Made by a program: the position numbers and the translations under genes. A stretch of DNA of 10,170 bases from Methanothrix sp. (lineage in GTDB: Archaea > Halobacteriota > Methanosarcinia > Methanotrichales > Methanotrichaceae): positions 1 to 10,170 of the forward strand of contig JAAZNX010000010.1 in assembly GCA_012798025.1 (NCBI GenBank), read 5' to 3'. This document shows positions 1 through 6,053 of the stretch, piece by piece; within the stretch, counting starts at the first letter, position 1, and each line of letters starts with the position of its first letter. Below the pieces are notes generated by a model that ran no database searches, was not told where the DNA came from, and was given only the letters and a program-made list of their open reading frames with translations.

Positions 1-778
1 CACGGTAGCTATCGATCAGCCCGCCATAATATCTCTTGAAGGTCTCGTGAAACTCCCGGGCCACACTCTCGATCTTCCCAAGAGCCTTTTGCTGTGCTTC
101 GAATTGCTGATATCGAAACTCCGTGTAGGTCGAGGGGTCTGCGAAGGCGCCGAAGGTCATTGGCCTGGCCGGGTCCAATATCTCAGCAGGCCTAAATTCA
201 GGCAAAAATTCCAAAGCGCGCTCTTTGTCCAGCAGCTCGACAGGCTCGTAAACATGCGTCAGGATGAACCCATCCATGCAGACCATTGCAGGGGTCCTGA
301 TATCCTCGTCTTCCGCAATCTTGTAGGCCTGCAGCGTCGCGTCCACAGCTTCCTGCACGTCCTCAACATAGATTTGCAGCCAGCCCGCGTCACGGGCTCC
401 CACTGAATCTTGCTGATCGTTCCAGATGTTCAAGGGAGCCCCCATTGCCCTATTGGCAACGTTCATAACCAGGGGCAGCCTCATGCCAGAGGCATTGTAC
501 AAAACCTCATACATCAGTGCCAGGCCCTGGCTGGTGGTTGAGGAGTAGCTTCTGCCGCCGCAGGCACTCACGCCCACCAGCACAGACAATGCAGAAAACT
601 CGGAATCAACGGTCAAGAACTCGGAATCCAGCTCGCCATTGGCCACCATTTGTGAAAGGTGCTCTACAATGTGGGTTTGAGGCGTTATGGGATAGGCCGA
701 TATCACATCCGGCTTGCAGCACATGACAGCATGAGCCACTGCATAAGAGCCCTCAACGACTTTCATATTTGCGGTCAT
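1..778 (-). CDS. porA: 2-oxoacid (pyruvate) ferredoxin oxidoreductase, alpha subunit, 3' part missing
   Basis: Catalytic alpha subunit of the CoA-acylating pyruvate:ferredoxin oxidoreductase, which interconverts pyruvate plus CoA with acetyl-CoA, CO2 and reduced ferredoxin in the cytoplasm. My translation of the minus strand gives 259 residues before the window edge; the family is usually about 380-400 long, so roughly the last third lies outside. The signature YPITPQT is at residues 29-35, followed by VDSEFSA, the TTSQGLALM segment, NIWNDQQDS and the stretch [16 protein letters not shown], all typical of archaeal PorA. The start is ATG at 778-776; it overlaps the TGA of porD by one base and has a strong GGAGG at 790-786, seven bases upstream. 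A second in-frame ATG at 766 has weaker support. A beta subunit (TPP-binding) is expected just beyond the left edge. Pyruvate rather than 2-oxoisovalerate as substrate is inferred from family resemblance and is less certain than the subunit call. Confidence 0.93.
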   Translation of the reverse strand, partial: MTANMKVVEGSYAVAHAVMCCKPDVISAYPITPQTHIVEHLSQMVANGELDSEFLTVDSEFSALSVLVGVSACGGRSYSSTTSQGLALMYEVLYNASGMRLPLVMNVANRAMGAPLNIWNDQQDSVGARDAGWLQIYVEDVQEAVDATLQAYKIAEDEDIRTPAMVCMDGFILTHVYEPVELLDKERALEFLPEFRPAEILDPARPMTFGAFADPSTYTEFRYQQFEAQQKALGKIESVAREFHETFKRYYGGLIDSYR

Positions 779-1035
779 CACTTCTCCTCCAGGACCATCG
801 AAATTGCCATGCGTGGGCATTCATGAGCGCACACGCTGCAGCCTTTACAGTAGTCCAGGTCGGGCACGAAGAGCCCACCTTCCTGGTGAATGCAGCCCTC
901 TGGGCAATAGATCTCACAGAGGCTGCACTTGATGCATTTCTCATGATCGAACACGGGCACGAACGTCCGCCAGGCACCAGTCTTTGTGATGCGGGTGCTG
1001 CACGGATTTACAAGTCTCCCTGCCTTTATCTCCAT
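778..1035 (-). CDS. porD: 2-oxoacid (pyruvate) ferredoxin oxidoreductase, delta subunit (2x[4Fe-4S] ferredoxin-like)
   Basis: Small electron-transfer subunit that carries electrons between the TPP site and external ferredoxin. The 85 residues contain two classic 4Fe-4S motifs: C34-x2-C37-x2-C40-x3-C44-P and C63-x2-C66-x2-C69-x3-C73-P. The short N-terminal segment [12 protein letters not shown] (residues 19-30) matches the TG-WRTF-P-- stretch that precedes the first cluster in PorD proteins. Two further cysteines, C12 and C48, are not part of the cluster motifs. The ATG (1035-1033) overlaps the TAA of the gamma gene by one base, and its own TGA overlaps the porA ATG, so the three genes are very probably translated in a coupled way. 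The length is normal for the family. Confidence 0.95.
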   Translation of the reverse strand: MEIKAGRLVNPCSTRITKTGAWRTFVPVFDHEKCIKCSLCEIYCPEGCIHQEGGLFVPDLDYCKGCSVCAHECPRMAISMVLEEK

Positions 1036-1571
1036 TATGAAACCCTCTCGTAGGCCGTTTTAATGGCTAGCAGGTTTTTCCTGCCCAATTCACCCTTGAA
1101 CCGCTCAGAGATGGCTGAATTCAGGCTCTCCAGCCCAACCTCTTTGCTCGCCCCGCAAAATGCCCCAAGCATTGTGGTGTTGACTATAGGCCTTCCCAGG
1201 ATCTCCATGGCGATCTTGGTGGCATCTATTGTGATCACATCTGCCTTGGTGTTCAGCTTGAGGGCCTCAAGCGGCCGGTCGGTATTTATTATTATCTTAC
1301 CGTCGTCTTTCAGTCCGCTGGCCACATCGACCACATCCAGCAGAGTGACATCCTGCACAATCACATAATCCGGCTCATAAACCTGGCTTCTGATCCTTAT
1401 GGGGCGATCGGCTATCCTGGCAAAAGCCATCACTGGCGCGCCTCTGCGTTCTACTCCGAAGGCAGGAAATGCCTGGGAGAACCTCTTGTCCTCAAAAGCA
1501 GCAACGGCTATTATTTCGGCCGCAGTGACAGATCCCTGCCCGCCACGACCATGTAAGCGTATTTCTTTCAA
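1035..1571 (-). CDS. porG: 2-oxoacid (pyruvate) ferredoxin oxidoreductase, gamma subunit
   Basis: Gamma subunit (called PorC in some methanogens) of the same enzyme. The protein begins [12 protein letters not shown], the conserved glycine-rich opening of the family, and continues with the [14 protein letters not shown] segment that is equally typical. I place the start at the TTG at 1571-1569, giving 178 residues. A near-perfect ribosome binding site GGAGGT (1584-1579, minus strand) lies seven bases upstream, and the protein then starts directly at the conserved region. A longer reading from TTG 1586 (183 residues) would put the GGAGGT inside the coding sequence, so it is less likely. This is the first gene of the visible porG-porD-porA operon; a TATA-like box at about 1635-1643 could drive it, with transcription starting near 1612 (inferred). 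Confidence 0.93.
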   Translation of the reverse strand: MKEIRLHGRGGQGSVTAAEIIAVAAFEDKRFSQAFPAFGVERRGAPVMAFARIADRPIRIRSQVYEPDYVIVQDVTLLDVVDVASGLKDDGKIIINTDRPLEALKLNTKADVITIDATKIAMEILGRPIVNTTMLGAFCGASKEVGLESLNSAISERFKGELGRKNLLAIKTAYERVS

Positions 1572-1578
1572 GGGGCTG

Positions 1579-1584
1579 ACCTCC
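1579..1584 (-). promoter_or_regulatory. Ribosome binding site that decides the porG start
   Basis: The minus strand reads GGAGGT here, complementary to the archaeal 16S rRNA 3' end. It is seven bases before the TTG at 1571 and overlaps the alternative upstream TTG reading at 1586, so it selects the shorter product. Confidence 0.75.
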
Positions 1585-1634
1585 AATTTTCTTGCGGGCT
1601 ATTCTTCTCCTCTTCCCCGCGAAAGAGCTATGAG

Positions 1635-1644
1635 TAAATATATC
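1635..1644. promoter_or_regulatory. Shared TATA-like element between divergent porG and the unknown gene
   Basis: The stretch AAATATATC on the plus strand reads GATATATTT on the minus strand, so it resembles an archaeal TATA box in both directions. With the usual distance of about 25-27 bases, transcription would start near 1612 for the porG operon and near 1666 for the plus-strand gene. The position fits both genes, but the start sites are inferred from spacing only. Confidence 0.5.
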
Positions 1645-1671
1645 TCTTTCGGAGCCGCGGCAAGTTCTTAT

Positions 1672-1689
1672 GTATGATGCTCATCATAC
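1672..1689. repeat. Perfect 8-bp inverted repeat, possible operator
   Basis: GTATGATG, a two-base spacer CT, then CATCATAC. The arms are perfectly complementary over eight bases. It sits just downstream of the TATA-like element, at about the expected start of plus-strand transcription and about 50 bases before the ATG of the unknown gene. That is a position where a bound repressor could block transcription. It could instead form a small hairpin in the leader RNA. No regulator can be assigned from the sequence. Confidence 0.45.
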
Positions 1690-1741
1690 TTACAGCTCGT
1701 GCGGCCTTGGGTCGAAGGCTTTGGCGTATGAAGGACAGCCT

Positions 1742-2425
1742 ATGGATAACAAGAACGAAATACTCTTTGCGGTTCGGGAAGCCAAGAGGACTTTAGGCGA
1801 AGATGCAGACTTTCGCGTTGCAGATGCTCTGAATGTCTTAGATGGAATCGCGCCGTTCTTGGACAAGGATGCGGTGATAAGGATGAAGTGCATGGGGTGT
1901 GATAACTATGCACCTGCCTCGTTTCCCCTCGCCAACGATTTCTGGGTAGTTGACAAAAACGAATACTGCCATGCTAGAAAGGCCTCTTTGAAAAATCTCA
2001 GCACGTTGAAGCTGGCGAGCTGCGACCAATACTCTCACAAGGCTCAGGATGAGCTGGAATCTTTGGGTAAGTCCATACTGGAAGAGGACCTCAGGCCAGC
2101 GCTAGCCGAGAGGAAGCTTTACGACCGCTGCAAGTTTGCCAGCTATTGCATCGCTTTCCGATTTCAGTCATCGCCCGGTTGCGTCAGGATCGAATTTGGG
2201 CATAAGACCGATGAAGGCTTTGCTTGTAGCGATATTCAGCTATACATTCTGAACAGACTGGACCCTGGGTTTGGTGCTGAGGCCTCCAAGAAGATATCCC
2301 AAAAAATGTTGAATGGACCTGTCATGGTGGTGAAGGCCAGCGCGCAGACCAGACGGCAATTGGACATAGACTACGTACTAGAATGGATTGCTAAAAAGCG
2401 AAAGATGGATATAGTATATCTCTAG
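1742..2425 (+). CDS. Uncharacterised cysteine-bearing protein
   Basis: I do not recognise this 227-residue protein. It has no clear membrane segment or signal peptide and looks like a soluble cytoplasmic protein with mixed charged and hydrophobic segments. It has eight cysteines (50, 53, 76, 94, 130, 136, 147, 162). C50-x2-C53 in the stretch KCMGCDNY resembles half of a zinc or Fe-S site, and C130-x5-C136 could contribute. A basic C-terminal tail (AKKRKMDIVYL) ends the protein. The start is ATG 1742, preceded by AAGGA at 1731-1735 with six bases of spacing. An in-frame ATG at 1670 would add 24 residues, but lacks a ribosome binding site and would contain the inverted repeat at 1672-1689. The gene diverges from porG and is followed after 44 bases by the PIN-ATPase gene; neither neighbour fixes a function. 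That it is a real gene is supported by its length, start signals and lack of overlap. Confidence 0.75.
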   Translation: MDNKNEILFAVREAKRTLGEDADFRVADALNVLDGIAPFLDKDAVIRMKCMGCDNYAPASFPLANDFWVVDKNEYCHARKASLKNLSTLKLASCDQYSHKAQDELESLGKSILEEDLRPALAERKLYDRCKFASYCIAFRFQSSPGCVRIEFGHKTDEGFACSDIQLYILNRLDPGFGAEASKKISQKMLNGPVMVVKASAQTRRQLDIDYVLEWIAKKRKMDIVYL

Positions 2426-2436
2426 CTTTATAATTG
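2426..2436 (+). promoter_or_regulatory. Possible TATA box for the PIN-ATPase gene
   Basis: CTTTATAATTG lies directly after the preceding stop codon. The usual spacing would place a start near 2457, leaving a very short leader, and AAAGGA at 2453-2458 may act as the ribosome binding site for ATG 2470. Because the start would fall on that site, the gene may equally be read through from the gene at 1742. Confidence 0.3.
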
Positions 2437-2469
2437 GCAATAATTGATATTTAAAGGATGTTTTAAACG

Positions 2470-4278
2470 ATGGCGCAACCATTAGTGCCAGATACGAGTG
2501 TGGTTATAGACGGCAGAGTTTCTGCCAAGATCAAGGCAGGCGAGCTCAAGGGAAAGAGGATCGTCGTGCCTGAAGCAGTTGTAGCTGAGTTGGAAGCACA
2601 GGCCAATCATGGCCGAGACATTGGCTTGAGGGGTCTGGAGGAGCTGAGAAGGCTCTCGGAGCTTGCCAAAACCGGCAAGATCGAGCTGGAATATGTAGGC
2701 ATCAGGCCGAACCTGGACCAGATAAAGCTCGCAGGCGGTGGGGAGATCGACGCCATGATTCGGGATGTGGCTTTGGAGCTGGGCGCTTCTTTCTTGACCA
2801 GCGATCAGGTTCAGTCCAGGGTGGCCGAAGCCATGGGCCTGGATGTGGAGTACGTTCGCCCCCAGCGAGAAGCGATCAAGCCCCTATCCCTGGAGAAGTA
2901 CTTCACCGAAGACACACTCTCAGTGCACCTCAAGGAGGGTGCAGTGCCTATGGCCAAGCGCGGCCGCGTTGGCGACTTCAGTCTGGTTCGTTTGGGGGAG
3001 CGGCCTCTTTCAGAGCGCGAGCTGCGAGATCTCTCTCGCGAGATCTATGAGCGAGCCAAGGCCGATCCAGAAGGCTACGTTGAGATGGAGAAGATGGGAG
3101 CCACGATAATTCAGCTCGGGCCCATGAGGATCGCCATTGCCAAGCCTCCATTCTCCGATGGGTTGGAGATAACCGCCGTCCGGCCCGTGGCCAAAGTGAA
3201 CTTCGATTCTTACCGTCATAACCTGGAACTAAAGGCGCGGCTCAAAGAGGGTCAGAGGGGGATACTCATAGCCGGGCCACCGGGCTCGGGCAAGTCCACC
3301 TTTGCAGCAGGCGTTGCGGAGTATCTGCTCGCCTGCAACTACGTAGTAAAGACCCTGGAATCGCCACGCGATCTTCAGGTCCCTTCTGAGATAACCCAAT
3401 ATGCGCCTCTTGAGGGTAGCATGGAGGCCTCGGCAGATATACTGCTATTGGTTCGGCCGGACTACACGATCTACGATGAGGTGCGCAAGACGCGCGACTT
3501 TCAGGTCTTCGCAGACATGCGCCTTGCAGGCGTTGGTATGATCGGCGTGGTACACGCCAACAAGCCCATAGATGCTTTGCAGCGACTTTTAGGCCGCGTC
3601 GACCTTGGCATGATACCGCAAGTAGTCGACACTGTAGTCTTCATCGAGAAGGGGGAGGTCACCAAGGTCCTGGATGTGGAATTCGTTGTCAGGGTTCCTA
3701 CAGGAATGGTGGAGGCGGACCTTGCCCGGCCAGTGATCGTGGTCAAGGACTTCGAAACAGGTGCGGATGAGTATGAGATGTACACCTATGGCGAGGAGAT
3801 CGTGGTCATGCCTGTTTGCAGGGACGACAAGAAGCCTTCCTGGAGGCTTGCGTCCCGCGAGATCGAGAAGGAGATCTCTCATCATGTTCGCGGTCCCTTT
3901 AAGGTGGAGATGCTCACAGACTCTTCTGCAGTGATTCACGTTCCACAGGATGAAGCCGCCAGGGTGATTGGCAAGGCAGGCAAAAACATCGACCAGATCG
4001 AGAGGACCTTGGGGATGCACATCGATGTTCGCGCCAGGGAGGAACCGGGCCTTCCGGCTCCCAGGGTGGAGGATACCTCCAAGCATCTCATCATCTGGCT
4101 GGAGGGCATGGCTGGAGAGTCCGTGGACGTCTTCGTTGGCGAGGAGCCTGTATTCACAGCCACTGTAGGCCGCAGGGGTGACATCCGGGTTGCCAAGTCT
4201 TCGGAGATGGCCAAGCGCATAATCAAGCGGATGAAGGCGGGTGAAGAGATCGAGGTCAAAAGGGCGCGGTCCGACTAG
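2470..4278 (+). CDS. PIN domain-ATPase-KH domain protein (COG1855, PilT/VapC-type ATPase)
   Basis: A 602-residue archaeal protein combining a putative RNA nuclease, a motor and an RNA-binding domain. The N-terminal PIN domain (about 1-130) starts VPDTSVVIDGR and keeps four acidic residues at the places expected for a metal-binding nuclease site: D8, E40, D94 (in GEIDAMI) and D112 (in LTSDQ). A PilT/VirB11-like ATPase core follows: Walker A GPPGSGKST at 269-277, an acidic segment TIYDEVRKT around 333-341 and a VVHANKP-type stretch after it. A KH domain near the C-terminus (about 485-525) carries the I-G-K-A-G-K-N-I loop at 500-507, the GxxG signature for single-stranded nucleic acid. The family is conserved in euryarchaea; an RNA processing or decay role is inferred from the domains. 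It stands alone on the plus strand, 44 bases after the unknown gene and convergent with the DUF63 gene. Confidence 0.92.
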   Translation: MAQPLVPDTSVVIDGRVSAKIKAGELKGKRIVVPEAVVAELEAQANHGRDIGLRGLEELRRLSELAKTGKIELEYVGIRPNLDQIKLAGGGEIDAMIRDVALELGASFLTSDQVQSRVAEAMGLDVEYVRPQREAIKPLSLEKYFTEDTLSVHLKEGAVPMAKRGRVGDFSLVRLGERPLSERELRDLSREIYERAKADPEGYVEMEKMGATIIQLGPMRIAIAKPPFSDGLEITAVRPVAKVNFDSYRHNLELKARLKEGQRGILIAGPPGSGKSTFAAGVAEYLLACNYVVKTLESPRDLQVPSEITQYAPLEGSMEASADILLLVRPDYTIYDEVRKTRDFQVFADMRLAGVGMIGVVHANKPIDALQRLLGRVDLGMIPQVVDTVVFIEKGEVTKVLDVEFVVRVPTGMVEADLARPVIVVKDFETGADEYEMYTYGEEIVVMPVCRDDKKPSWRLASREIEKEISHHVRGPFKVEMLTDSSAVIHVPQDEAARVIGKAGKNIDQIERTLGMHIDVRAREEPGLPAPRVEDTSKHLIIWLEGMAGESVDVFVGEEPVFTATVGRRGDIRVAKSSEMAKRIIKRMKAGEEIEVKRARSD

Positions 4279-4299
4279 ACGGCCCAGCATTCAATCTCA

Positions 4300-4305
4300 T
4301 TTTTT
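4300..4305 (+). terminator. T-tract, probable end of the PIN-ATPase transcript
   Basis: A run of six T about 20 bases after the stop codon, with no strong hairpin before it. Archaeal transcription commonly ends at such T-rich tracts. The 161-base gap 4279-4439 between the two convergent genes holds nothing else I can support. Confidence 0.45.
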
Positions 4306-4439
4306 CATTCCAACGACTCACAACGGCCCGTCCCAGCAGGCCGCTCATAAATGAAGGCTGGTGTTACGAATATCCAGCGAATAGGCACGCGATCTCTAAT
4401 GACTTTTTGAAAAGCTGCATTTTATCATGCATGCACGAC

Positions 4440-5255
4440 CTAGACTCCCAAAGCCAGTCTCAAGGCATTCCGAGCAGCGGGTGCCAAGCCCAGGGTGATC
4501 AGGGTAAGCTTGGTCAGATTTCTTAAAGATGAATCCTCAATCGACCTGTCTATAATGCTCAGGGCTGGCAGGAGCACGAGCAGCTTGAGCGGATACATGA
4601 TCGAAGCCGAGCCTGTCAGGTTTATCAGAAAGGTGGGCACGACGTGCTTCTCGTAGTAGGAGAACCAATCGACGCCAATGTAGGTCGAACTTGCATCAAG
4701 CATATGGGCATAGATTATCATCAGGTTGAATTTATCGTCCAGAAACTTCAACCAAGTGAGATTGCGGCGTACTAGAAGGATGCCTGCCGTAATGGTTGTG
4801 CCCAGCAAGAAGACTGCTGGCATGACCCAAAGATTTTGAAATCCTGCGTTTGTGATGAATGCCACGTTCAGCATGGTCCATACAAGGCCGATGGCCGCGT
4901 AAGCTCTGTAAAACTCGGCTCCCAGGAGCATTCTGGCCAGCAGAAGACAGCTCGCTGTTACAAAAAAGACCACAAAGAATATCAGAGGTGTTATGAGCAG
5001 ATAGCTCGCAGGAGGCGATACCAGCCTTGCGTCTTCGATCACCCGGAGGCTAGAGCCAGCCAGGACATAGGGGAGGGTGTAGTATATCAGCTGCTCGTCC
5101 ATCTCAAGTTCGAAATGCCTAAATAGCCTAACCAGGCCTAGGACTGCCAGGCCCAAGATGATCGCCCAAGTTAAGGTGTCCACGGGGTTGTAGCTGGTGT
5201 CGTGAATTATTGGATAGATGTAGTACCTGAAGATCCAGTCCGCTAGGTCGTACAC
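4440..5255 (-). CDS. DUF63 family polytopic membrane protein
   Basis: A 271-residue integral membrane protein with about seven to eight hydrophobic segments, roughly at 27-45, 56-68, 84-109, 117-136, 143-163, 175-190, 216-236 and 246-266. The opening IYPIIHDTSYNPVDTLTWAI and the segment AHMLDASSTYIGVDWFSYYE followed by KHVVP (about 183-207) are hallmarks of the archaeal DUF63 family, whose function is unknown to me. Conserved-looking polar residues inside or next to membrane segments (H184, D187, D196, E202, H204) could form a functional site; this is inference. The start is GTG at 5255-5253: no ATG, GTG or TTG lies upstream in frame before a stop, and no convincing ribosome binding site is seen. 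It points away from psmB and toward the PIN-ATPase gene, and shares a promoter region with psmB. Confidence 0.87.
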   Translation of the reverse strand: MYDLADWIFRYYIYPIIHDTSYNPVDTLTWAIILGLAVLGLVRLFRHFELEMDEQLIYYTLPYVLAGSSLRVIEDARLVSPPASYLLITPLIFFVVFFVTASCLLLARMLLGAEFYRAYAAIGLVWTMLNVAFITNAGFQNLWVMPAVFLLGTTITAGILLVRRNLTWLKFLDDKFNLMIIYAHMLDASSTYIGVDWFSYYEKHVVPTFLINLTGSASIMYPLKLLVLLPALSIIDRSIEDSSLRNLTKLTLITLGLAPAARNALRLALGV

Positions 5256-5348
5256 AAGGATCTTGTTGAATCCCTTCGTATTTCTAGGGTTCGTTATGAT
5301 CTTGCTTTACATCTTGATCCTATCGGGCCTTAATTCGATCGGCGGAAA

Positions 5349-5358
5349 GTATATATAT
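5349..5358. promoter_or_regulatory. TATA box of psmB, possibly shared with the DUF63 gene
   Basis: GTATATATAT is the most AT-rich promoter-like element of the 157-base divergent gap. For psmB it predicts a start near 5381 and a leader of about 32 bases containing GAGGT at 5402-5406, six bases before the ATG. The sequence is nearly symmetric and could also serve the minus-strand gene, with a leader of about 70 bases. Start sites are inferred from spacing. Confidence 0.55.
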
Positions 5359-5412
5359 CGCAGAAGTAAACAACATCCTTGTCCGTTTTCTGATTTTAAT
5401 TGAGGTAGTTAA

Positions 5413-6033
5413 ATGGTCGAGGTGTTCAAAGGTACAACCACGGTAGGTGTACTCTGCGATGGAGGTGTAGTCCTTGCATCGGAGAGCCGTGCTACCATGG
5501 GCAGCTTCATAGCCAGCAGCACAGCCAAGAAGATCTATCAGGTCGATGATCTTGTGGGGCTGACCACGGCGGGGGTTGTGGGAGATGCTCAGTCACTGGT
5601 CAGAATGGTTCAGGTCGAAGCGCGGCTTTACAAGATGCAGAGGGGCGAGAGTATGACCGTCAGAGCCATAACGTCAATGCTGTCCAATATCCTCTCATCT
5701 CGGCGGTATTATCCTTTCATGGTTCAGCTCATCATGGGTGGCGTAGATAGGTATGGCCCAAAGATCTACTCGCTGGACGCCCTGGGCGGCCAGATCGAAG
5801 AGAGGAAGATCGTCTCCACAGGTTCTGGATCGCCAGTGGCCTATGGTGTGTTAGAAGCCATGTACAAGCCGGGCCTGAGCGTCGAGGAAGGCACAGTGCT
5901 GGCCGCAAGGGCAATTCACAACGCCATGAAGCGAGACTCTGCTTCAGGCGACAGGATCGAGCTCGTCAGAATCACTGATATTTACGAGGAGGTAGGCGAG
6001 CCTGAGTTTCAGGAGATAATGAAGCATCTCTAA
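5413..6033 (+). CDS. psmB: Proteasome beta subunit, catalytic
   Basis: Proteolytic subunit of the archaeal 20S proteasome, which degrades proteins unfolded by PAN or other AAA ATPases. The precursor is 206 residues. A seven-residue propeptide ends in G7, and autocleavage before T8 (in KG/TTTVG) would expose the N-terminal threonine nucleophile. In mature numbering the catalytic residues E17 (SESRAT) and K33 (STAKK) are present, as are the downstream STGSGSP loop and the RDSASGD motif that carry the remaining active-site Asp and Ser residues. The start is ATG 5413 with GAGGT six bases upstream. The gene for aCPSF1 follows after 20 bases on the same strand, so the two are probably cotranscribed. 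No alpha subunit gene is in the window. Confidence 0.97.
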   Translation: MVEVFKGTTTVGVLCDGGVVLASESRATMGSFIASSTAKKIYQVDDLVGLTTAGVVGDAQSLVRMVQVEARLYKMQRGESMTVRAITSMLSNILSSRRYYPFMVQLIMGGVDRYGPKIYSLDALGGQIEERKIVSTGSGSPVAYGVLEAMYKPGLSVEEGTVLAARAIHNAMKRDSASGDRIELVRITDIYEEVGEPEFQEIMKHL

Positions 6034-6035
6034 CC

Positions 6036-6041
6036 TTTTTT
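6036..6041 (+). other. T6 tract between psmB and the aCPSF1 gene
   Basis: Six T residues lie two bases after the psmB stop and 12 bases before the TTG start of aCPSF1. U-rich RNA is the known signal for aCPSF1/FttA-dependent 3'-end formation, so this could be an attenuating site between the two genes. It may also be chance; there is no hairpin. GGATG directly follows it and may be a weak ribosome binding site. Confidence 0.35.
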
Positions 6042-6053
6042 GGATGTGTTCCC

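Noticed and set aside
47..406. 119-residue open frame on the plus strand
   Set aside because: It overlaps the porA coding region on the other strand, which translates into an unmistakable alpha subunit.
769..1677. Plus-strand open frames opposite the por genes
   Set aside because: They are antisense to porD and porG, have no ribosome binding sites and give low-complexity translations.
1670..1741. Longer N-terminus for the unknown gene from ATG 1670
   Set aside because: There is no ribosome binding site before 1670, it would run through the inverted repeat, and ATG 1742 has AAGGA at good spacing.
3589..4290. 233-residue open frame on the minus strand
   Set aside because: It lies wholly opposite the PIN-ATPase-KH gene, whose domains and motifs are clear, and its translation resembles no known family; it is a shadow of codon bias.
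4351..4410. Small open frame of 19 codons in the convergent gap
   Set aside because: It has no ribosome binding site and no clear promoter, and its length is expected by chance.
4420..4440. TGCATGCA palindrome near the DUF63 stop
   Set aside because: It is short and common by chance, and has no promoter or T-tract placed to give it a role.
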